The position numbers and the translations under genes are program-made. This document shows, one piece after another, positions 57,111-64,000 of a stretch of 64,000 bases of DNA. The DNA is taken from positions 13,268,001 to 13,332,000 of the forward strand of contig JAPYXD010000680.1 of the NCBI GenBank assembly GCA_030998225.1, written 5' to 3'. The notes beneath the pieces were generated by a model. That model saw nothing but the letters and a program-made list of their open reading frames with translations. It searched no databases and was not told where the DNA came from. The stretch is from Diplolepis rosae (taxonomy: Eukaryota > Arthropoda > Insecta > Hymenoptera > Diplolepididae). Positions within the stretch are counted from its first letter, which is position 1. The number at the start of each line of letters is the position of its first letter.

Positions 57111-57780
57111 ATGAGGGCGTGTGTAACAAATTCTACAATAGTATATTACGTGCCTAGGCACACAATGAGGGTTATTGCGTGACGAGCAACAATGCTCGCA
57201 GGAGATCGAAGCCAAGGCGTAGTCGAGTCGTAGCTGAGGCAAAGCCGAGACGAAGCCGAGACGTAGCTGAGGCAAAGCCGAGACGTAGCTGAGGCAAAGC
57301 CGAGACGAAGCCGAGGCGCGATCAGTCCTGCGAGCATTGTCGCGAGTCTCGCCATTTCCCGAATTGTGTGCATTGGCACGTATTCTATTTTATGTGACTT
57401 TGGTGCGGATACGAGTTTTTATGCGTAGACTCGAATCAAATCTAGTATTTTAGTTGTTTGCGGCGCTAGTCATTACACTTGATATGTCACGACTAGTCCC
57501 GGCCATTTTGATTTTATCGATCTTGTGTAGTAGCAATGGATTCTAATAGACGCATGCGCAGTTCAAATGTACAAGGCTTTGCCAGTAAGGTGCTAACGCT
57601 GTACGAAGAAGAAGTGAGAAGAAGAAGAATAAGAAAAAGATTGCGTTCCACTGCAAGACTATATGCGCATGCGCAGTTCAATTTCTACATAGTATTCCTC
57701 TGTAACGGAATATACAACATTCCTTTACTCTCAGCTGTAACGGAAAAACGAGTTTCCGCGGCTGAGGCACATAAAATATG
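57110..57780. repeat. Dispersed repeat family C, copy 2
   Basis: Same landmarks as 36230-37050, with the AGCCGAGACG/TAGCTGAGGCAA unit expanded to five or more copies (about 57225-57315). The frame starting at the ATG 57536 lies mostly in repeated sequence and is not called. Confidence 0.75.
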
Positions 57781-58009
57781 TTGCAAGTTCAAAAAGATTT
57801 ATAATTGTAATAATTATGCCAAGCATTTATATAAAATAAATTATTTACTTTGCCTGAACATACTTGTAGTTATTTCAACAAAATATCTTTTTCTTTCAAA
57901 TAAATGTTCTTTTTTGAATGAATTCTTTCATTCTGCTCTGTCCACAAAGAACATTTCTTTCAATTAAAGAAATAAATATTCATCTAAACACAATATTTTA
58001 TGCATATAA
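57781..58009. other. AT-rich spacer
   Basis: Contains AAAGAAAT-type inverted words similar to those at 54.7-55.1 kb. Confidence 0.3.
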
Positions 58010-59420
58010 AAAAGAAATCTGCCCACTTCGAGGGCACATTCTCATCGCGCGCTTCGCTCGCAAGTTTGAGCGCACCTAGGGCGCGCGATTCGATCGTCGC
58101 GCTTCGCGCTCCGTTCTTTCTGGACCTCGCGCTTCGCGCTCGATCTTGTGCTCTTCGCATACATTTAAGTTTATTTCTTATAATTTGATACTGAAGCTCA
58201 AACTAATTTTATAATAATATTACAGATGATGTGAATTACACATATTCTCAAAGTCACTCTATTTCTTTTTCAATTTAAGTTAAACAGGAGATTCAATTTA
58301 CTTAAGGCTCTATCAGCCTTAAGGAACACGTTCTCATCATGACGCTCGAGCTTCGCGCTCGATTTTCTGTATACATTTCAGTAACTTTTTAATAAATTAC
58401 ATGATTAAAATAATTTATTTTCTTCCAAATCTCTCAAAAAGAAAAAACAATCGTAGATTTTATTTAAGGAAACGATTTTGCAGAACAACGCTTATTTCGT
58501 ATCTCACATATTTTGGTGAAAAAAATCGAATTTTTTTAATATTAAAAATCAAAACATAAAATATACATCCTGTCCCGAAATGTCTTAATGAGAATTTGTA
58601 AACCTCATTTAGTCAAACAATTTTCCATATAAACGTTTTTTTTGTGTTTCACATATTTTGTCTAAAAAATAGAATTTTTTAATTTGAATCGTATTTTTTG
58701 GAATTGAAACGAAAAATATATGTTTTATCAGAAACTGAGTCAGACAAAATTTGTAGATCTTTTTGAAACGAACAACTTTGTATTCTTACGTTTTTTTCGT
58801 ATTTTACATATTATTGTTAAAAAATTGAATTTTGGATTTTCAATAGTTTTTTTTTAATTAAAAAGAAAAATATGCATCTTATGAAAAAATGTTACAATTC
58901 AAATTTGTAGGACTTTATGTAGAAAATAATATTGTATCATAACGTTTTTTCGTATCTCGTATAATTTAACTGAAAAATGGAATTTTGATATTGACTTTTT
59001 TCGAATTTGAATATGCTGTAACATTTCTAATTTTGATTTAATCAAAAAATGTTATGAGGATAATTTGTAGAGATTTATGAGCACTATCAAAAACCAGTAT
59101 GGAAATTTTCGATTTTTTCAAAAAGTTATTGTCAAAAACACAAAAGTAGTGGTCAATCCCTCAATTTTGATTGGGTGTGGCTGGTTAACGAACTTGTCCT
59201 TACTTTTTCGGCTCCGATAAAGTGTACCAAAGCTCAATTCAATCTGATAATTCTATCGAGAGTTATGCCGCACACGACCTACTACAGACAGACAGACAGA
59301 CACTTTCGTAAAAACTATTTTTTCTGATTCAGGGGGTCTCAAAACGTAAAGATTTGATGAAAATTTCGAAAGTGATTTTTCACATCAAACCAATACCTTC
59401 TCATCCATGATGAGAATGTA
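58010..59420 (-). repeat. Dispersed repeat family B, reverse copy
   Basis: Inverted counterpart of 4129-5490 over its whole length, including the CG-rich AGCGCGAAGCGCG end (58040-58145) and the CAGA microsatellite (59283-59300). Confidence 0.85.
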
Positions 59421-61819
59421 CAAAATGTCTACAAAAAATTGTTATTTATTCATTTTTAAATGTTTTAGTAAAAAAAGTATAATGATTGGAGGTCTAGAAG
59501 TATTTTAAAAATTTTTTCAAATATTATTGCACAAGGTGTAGGCCTACTTCATTCGCGTTTTCCCGGAAACAGCATTTTTCAACATAATTGACCCATTCTA
59601 TTGGAAACTATAATGATATCTCGACCAAATTTTTACCACATGTTCCCTACATATAGGCTATTGTGTGGATCCTCAATAAAGCTCATATGTATAAAAACAT
59701 AAAGTAAAAAAATTAACTGTAAAAAAATATATATTAAGAAGTTTATTGAAAAAAGTACCATTTTTTTTCTTGAATCAATAAAATTATGAGTGACGACCAG
59801 TAGTAACATAAGGACGTTAATAATAGCTGTAAAAAATTTCAGAACTGTATCTTGGTTGGTTGCTGAGATCATGGGTCTCAAACTTTGACTTTTTAACATA
59901 CGTGAGATATAGGAGCGTTTAACTTATCTTAAGGCTGATAGAGCCTTAAACAAATTGAATTTTCATTTTAAAATGTTACAATATTATAAAATTGACTTGA
60001 GCTTCAGTATCAAATAACAAAAAATAAACTTACATGTATGCGAAGAATATAATATAATAATATAAGTGTAGTGCTAATTTTCAACTTGTAACGTTTGTTT
60101 GAATATAGAGAAAATTACAAAATTACTACGTAATTAAACAAGACGGCTATCTTAATTATAAAAAAGAACAAAATCTCATAAAGGTGATATTACAAGTTAT
60201 TCACTAAATTGTTCATTGTAGAAAATATGAACTTAAAAAGTTTGATAATTGGAAGGATACCATGATTCTATTTCTCAAATTGTGAACAAATCATCAAACA
60301 CTCAGAAAATACTTCTGCACATACTAGAAAAATCTTTTGATCTAAATTTGTTTATGTTGCAAAAAATATGTTGAAATGATTTCCTTAAGTTAACAATATA
60401 TCATTTGTAATCAACTAATGTGATTTTTTCAACAAAATTGTTCTTTTAATTGAAAAAAACATTTTTAAACATAATAAAGATTTAAAATGACATGTTTGAT
60501 AACATGTCTGCTATTATATTGACCCAAAATTCATAGAATTTTTTTCATTTTTCATTATTTTGGCATAGGGTCAGATTCTTTTTATTTCCTTCGATTAAAA
60601 TTTTCACTATTAAATATAAAAATACTCAAACAGGAAGGAAGGCAAACGTTTCGGCCACATATGGGGGCCCTCTTCAGTGCCATAAATTCAAAGATTAATT
60701 CAAAATTTCTGTAAAACATTAGAATATAGGAGATAATGAAATTAAGGATTATCATAGAATTCAAAAACTTATCTCAAAGCTTGCAATTCAAAATGAAGTA
60801 GTCCAGTATGCAGCATCACGAATTGAAAAAATATTTAGAGTTCACTGTGAATAAAGAACCGGTAAACATAAAAAATTTTTTGCACACGAACCGACCGCAA
60901 TTTGAAAAAATTGTATTATTAAAGAACGATGCCAAATTGGTTATCAATGGCAAAACGCGAACAAGGTTTACATTTTTTTAAAACTTTTCGTGAAGACTTT
61001 GTTACCGGAGTCTCTCACAGAATGATCTGAACTGTTTTCGAAACCGACTCGAGACATGTGGCTTTGCTGAACGAAATTTTTTTTATATAAGCAATCCTGA
61101 GAGGTTCTTTTCCTCCTTGAAGAAGACTATTGTCCTATACCTAGTTAAGAAATTCGAGACGTTTATGTTGATTTTCACGAGTGGACGAAGGCGTGTATTT
61201 TTCAAGAAACGATTTTTTATATCAGCTTCACGGACAATCCATTTAATATTGAATTTGCAAGCAAGGTATTACAGAAACAAAATTATTATAATATTTATAC
61301 ATGTAATTTTACTCAATATTATTTGAGTATGTGTTTCGATTGAAAAAAATAAAGCCTTCTGAGAAATTTGTTTCAATTAAGAAAGCGTTTATTGAGCCCA
61401 CAGTAATGCACAGGTTTGTTAGATATAGAAAATTTATTTTTTTCAATGTGAAAAATTTATCTAAGTAAAGAATATCTTGATCCACTTAACAAGGCCATTA
61501 TCTCAATAATAAATAATATTCAGATAAAAATAAATAATAATAACCTTTGCAATATGCGACAGCTAAAACGGAGAAAAGCGTCCAAAGCAGGACATTATTC
61601 AGATTTTCATTTCTAGCGACTTGAAAATTCACTGTGATGAAATTTTATTGCAGCTATACATATATATTAGAGAAAACGTAATCCGCGAGAAGTGACAAGA
61701 GGGTATAAGAGACTACACGTTTTACTGTATTTGCTTCAAATATTGCGCCACGCATAAGTAAAATTTTTAAGGTGAAATTCACTCTTACAGACTCTAGTGT
61801 AACAAATATATGATTTTTT
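59421..61819. other. AT-rich stretch with repeat scraps
   Basis: 59915-60060 is a fragment of family B (AGGCTGATAGAGCCTTAA block). 60641-60681 is a hammerhead-like motif (separate entry). The rest shows no gene; short frames have no recognisable domain. Confidence 0.45.
60641..60681 (-). ncRNA. Hammerhead-ribozyme-like core (Penelope-type), copy 2
   Basis: Same 41-bp layout as 53819-53859: GGCA, CUGAAGA, stem II, GAAAC, GUU, UGCC on the minus strand. Stem II is better here (GGCC with GGCC). Substitutions between the two copies fall in the stem II segment while the core is unchanged. Confidence 0.6.
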
Positions 61820-62195
61820 TATGAGCCTCCGGCGCGTAAACTACAGAAGATCGAGAAAATCAAAATAGCCGGAACTAGTTGCGAAATATCAAGTGCGATG
61901 GAAGAGAATCATGATTAATACTAGATGAGATTCTAGTGTACGCATAAAAACTCGTATACGCACCGAAGTCACATAAAATAGAATATGTGCCAATACACAC
62001 AATTCGGGTAATTACGAGACTCGCTTGAAATGCTCGCAGGACTGATCGCGCCTCGGCTTCGTCTCGGCTTTGCCTCAGCTACGTCTCACCTACGCCTCGA
62101 TTACGCCTTGGGTTCGATCTCCTGCGAGCATTGTCGCTCATTGCGTAATAACCCTCATTATGCGCCTAGGCACATAATATACTATTATAATGATT
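61820..62195 (-). repeat. Dispersed repeat family C, reverse copy
   Basis: Inverted copy of the core of 57110-57480: GTGCCAATACACACAATTCGG, GCGCCTCGGCTTCGTCTCGG, CTCATTATGCGCCTAGGCAC. Confidence 0.75.
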
Positions 62196-62255
62196 ATTTT
62201 AAAAAATATATGGAATACAGGAGAAATCGGGTTTCAACGATAATTTTTCCAAATG

Positions 62256-62476
62256 CACTCTAAAAACAAGTGTGTTACTTCTACACGTGAAATACGATAG
62301 TAACTTTTTAGGCATTTGAAGTGTGTATTTTTAATACACATTACAAACGTAACGTTTAATTTTCAAACACTTTAACGTTTTGTACCCAAAATGTGTGTTA
62401 AAAATACACACTTCAAATGCCTAAAAAGTTACTATCGTGATTCACGTGTAAAAGTAACACACTTGTTTTTAGAGTG
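62256..62476. mobile_element. 221-bp palindromic MITE with CACTCTAAAAAC ends
   Basis: Two arms of about 95 bp (CACTCTAAAAACAAGTGTGT and its complement) around a short loop. ATG flanks both sides (62253-62255, 62477-62479), a 3-bp duplication. CACT ends with 2-3 bp duplications resemble the CACTA/CMC group. No coding capacity. Confidence 0.8.
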
Positions 62477-62479
62477 ATG

Positions 62480-62893
62480 GGCTGAAAATATCAGATGTAC
62501 AAATAAGTTCCGCGGTAGGACAAAAGTTGGCAACACCATTAAGTTGTGGTTGAAATTCACAGATGTAAAACGTCACTATCGTAAGGTTGGACATCTGTCA
62601 TCAACATAACCTTGAAATATTAGTGAATTTTTATCAGTGTAATATATTCTTTTGTGTGCGAAAATTTCGAGTTTTGAGACAAATAGAAAATAGTTTGAAG
62701 TTGCTAAGTATTCAATTTTGCCATAAATGAACTTTTTTTCATCATGAAAATTAAAAATAAACTATGTGTGTCCTTAATACTCTGATCATTTCCCAAATTT
62801 ATATCTAATTATTTTTAACATGAAAAATAGAAACCCAACCCCCTTGCGTTGGTTTCACATTGTGACGCCCTGCGATTCCAACGACGCGAGATA
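62480..62893. other. Spacer, nothing recognised
   Basis: AT-rich with no gene or repeat identified. Confidence 0.4.
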
Positions 62894-62895
62894 TA

Positions 62896-63794
62896 CCAGG
62901 TGTACAAGTATGAAACCGGTAATGACATCTATGTGTCGCTAGGTAAAACTATACGCTCTGTCAAACCAAATCATTGACGCCATTTCTTCGCATTGAGTTC
63001 TGTCAACAATATTCAGTTCATAAAAAATCAAGTTTCATACAAAAACTAATTTTTTTTTCGCTAGTAAAAATGTCGATTTTTGTGCCTTCAAACTACGATT
63101 TGCGGACATCATTGATTTTCTGTTACCAATTGAAGAAATCTGCTTTGGAAGCCCATCGAATGCTTGTGGAAGCTTACGGCCAGCATGCTCTAGGCAAAAC
63201 ACAGTGCAACGAGTGGTTCAATAAGTTTAAAAGTGGCGATTTCGATGTGAGAAACGAAGAACGTGGAGAACCACCGAAAAAGTTTGAAGATGCCGAATTG
63301 CAGGCATTATTGGATGAAGATGATGGTCAAACGCTACCAACAACAATTGGCCGATCTGAATCGTGCTTTGCGCCAAAAACGTCAAGAATATCAAACTAGG
63401 CAACACAAAGTGATTTTTCTTGATGATAATGCACCAGCACATCGAACAAAAAAGACTCGGGAATTGGTAAATTCGTACAGCTGGGAAGCCCTCCCCCATG
63501 TGGCTTATTCACCAGACTTGGCTCCATCTGACTACCACTTATTTTCATCAATGGGGCACGCACTTGCTGAACAGCGCTTCGATTCGTACGAAAATGTGAA
63601 AAAATGGCTCGATGACTGGTTTGACTAAAAAAACGAACAATTTTTTTGGCGAGGCATACACAAATTGCCAGAGAGATGGGAAAAATGTGTGGCTAGCAAT
63701 GGCCATTATTTTGAAGATTGAATGTATAACCATTTTTATTAAATAAACGTGTATTTTTTCAAAAAAATTACCGGTTTCATACTTGTACACCTGG
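62896..63794 (+). mobile_element. mariner element copy c
   Basis: 899 bp, ends CCAGGTGTACAAGTATGAAA and its complement; TA on both sides (62894-62895, 63795-63796). Same family as copies a and b but on the plus strand. Confidence 0.93.
63070..63721 (+). pseudogene. mariner transposase, internally deleted (copy c)
   Basis: The ATG at 63070 opens the N-terminal helix-turn-helix region and runs past KKFED into AELQALLDED, so it keeps more than copies a and b. Near 63322-63330 it jumps, out of frame, to the sequence that reads RYQQQLADLNRAL in the other phase, so linker, first Asp and WDQKGV are deleted. The second Asp (FLDDNAPAH) and third Asp (APSDYHLF) are intact in that second frame. TAA after DDWFD, as in copy b, truncates the end; the ancestral stop is at 63721. 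Inactive. Confidence 0.92.
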
Positions 63795-63796
63795 TA

Positions 63797-64000
63797 AGAA
63801 GATCACGATACCAATGGAATGATTAAGATGGTATTACCATGTGTTATACTTTGCGACTTTATCGGCGCAATTTCCAGGAAGATCTACAAGTCAATGAGAT
63901 GATTAGGGCCTCACTGAGTTCATCCTCATCCCTTAAAGAGGATCCTTCTGATCTTAACATAAAGGGAGGAAATCTGTTATAAGAGTATTTGTAAATTTCT
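63797..64000. other. Right edge of the window
   Basis: No recognised gene. GAGGATCCTTCTGATC near 63940 also occurs inverted near 40030 (GATCAGAAGGATCCTC), so this belongs to a further dispersed repeat. Confidence 0.4.

Noticed and set aside
57536..57967. 143-codon ORF with Arg-rich N-terminus
   Set aside because: Most of its first half lies in dispersed repeat family C, and the second half is low-complexity AT-rich translation.
1..64000. CRISPR array, bacterial operon, prophage or rRNA
   Set aside because: No spaced identical repeats of CRISPR type, no gene clusters with short spacing and no rRNA-like sequence; all dense repeats are satellites or transposon parts.

Overview
The window looks like a repeat-dominated stretch of an insect (at least arthropod) nuclear genome. 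It is AT-rich, has no operon-like gene packing and no long host reading frame apart from one modest locus. It is filled with element classes typical of insects: mariner, P element with a THAP domain, hAT, R1- and Jockey-type non-LTR retrotransposons, a Ty3/gypsy-type LTR element, Penelope-type hammerhead motifs and many fold-back MITEs. I cannot name the species. No rRNA, intact tRNA, CRISPR array or bacterial feature was found.

Layout. 1-7.4 kb: dispersed repeats, a palindromic MITE with TTAA target duplications (36-696) and a head-to-head pair of tRNA-derived SINEs (about 6.54-6.82 kb). 7.4-13 kb: a decayed Ty3/gypsy-type element (gag, protease, RT, RNase H, integrase) with a mariner inserted between gag and pol (9294-10212). 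13.9-15.5 kb: the best candidate host locus, an unrecognised 162-aa ORF followed by an intact Tudor-domain ORF. 16.7-25.8 kb: a hAT-type transposase relic flanked by inverted arms of about 2 kb; the right arm is split by a 5'-truncated R1-type element with a poly(A) tail and 15-bp target duplications. 26.7-27.95 kb: a Jockey-type fragment. 28.26-34.27 kb: a P-type element with roughly 100-bp inverted termini and a perfect 8-bp target duplication, itself containing an antisense Mutator-like transposase fragment and other repeats. 34.9-35.6 kb: seven copies of a 111-bp tandem repeat. 36-40 kb: dispersed CG-rich repeats. 40.7-43.6 kb: a 2.8-kb palindrome, followed by a mariner. 45.5-46.3 kb and 47.25-47.97 kb: two more palindromic elements. 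48-54 kb: minisatellites, two further mariner relics, two MITEs and a hammerhead-like motif. 55-57 kb: a 107-bp tandem array, a possible solo LTR and a repeat rich in GCCGAGACG-like words. 58-62.5 kb: inverted copies of earlier repeats and a CACTC-type MITE. 62.9-63.8 kb: a third mariner of the same family as those at 9.3 and 43.6 kb.

Almost every protein-coding trace belongs to a transposable element and carries nonsense codons, frame changes or deletions. The genes therefore do not form a pathway. The biology visible here is layered transposition: mariner into gypsy, an R1-type element into a hAT arm, repeats into a P element, a palindrome into an older repeat. Several insertions are proven by target duplications or by an empty copy elsewhere in the window. 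I saw no clear new defence or enzymatic system. The most unusual items are the Tudor ORF, the 2-kb-arm hAT structure, the conserved hammerhead-like cores and the conflicting deletion and stop-codon patterns among the three mariner copies.
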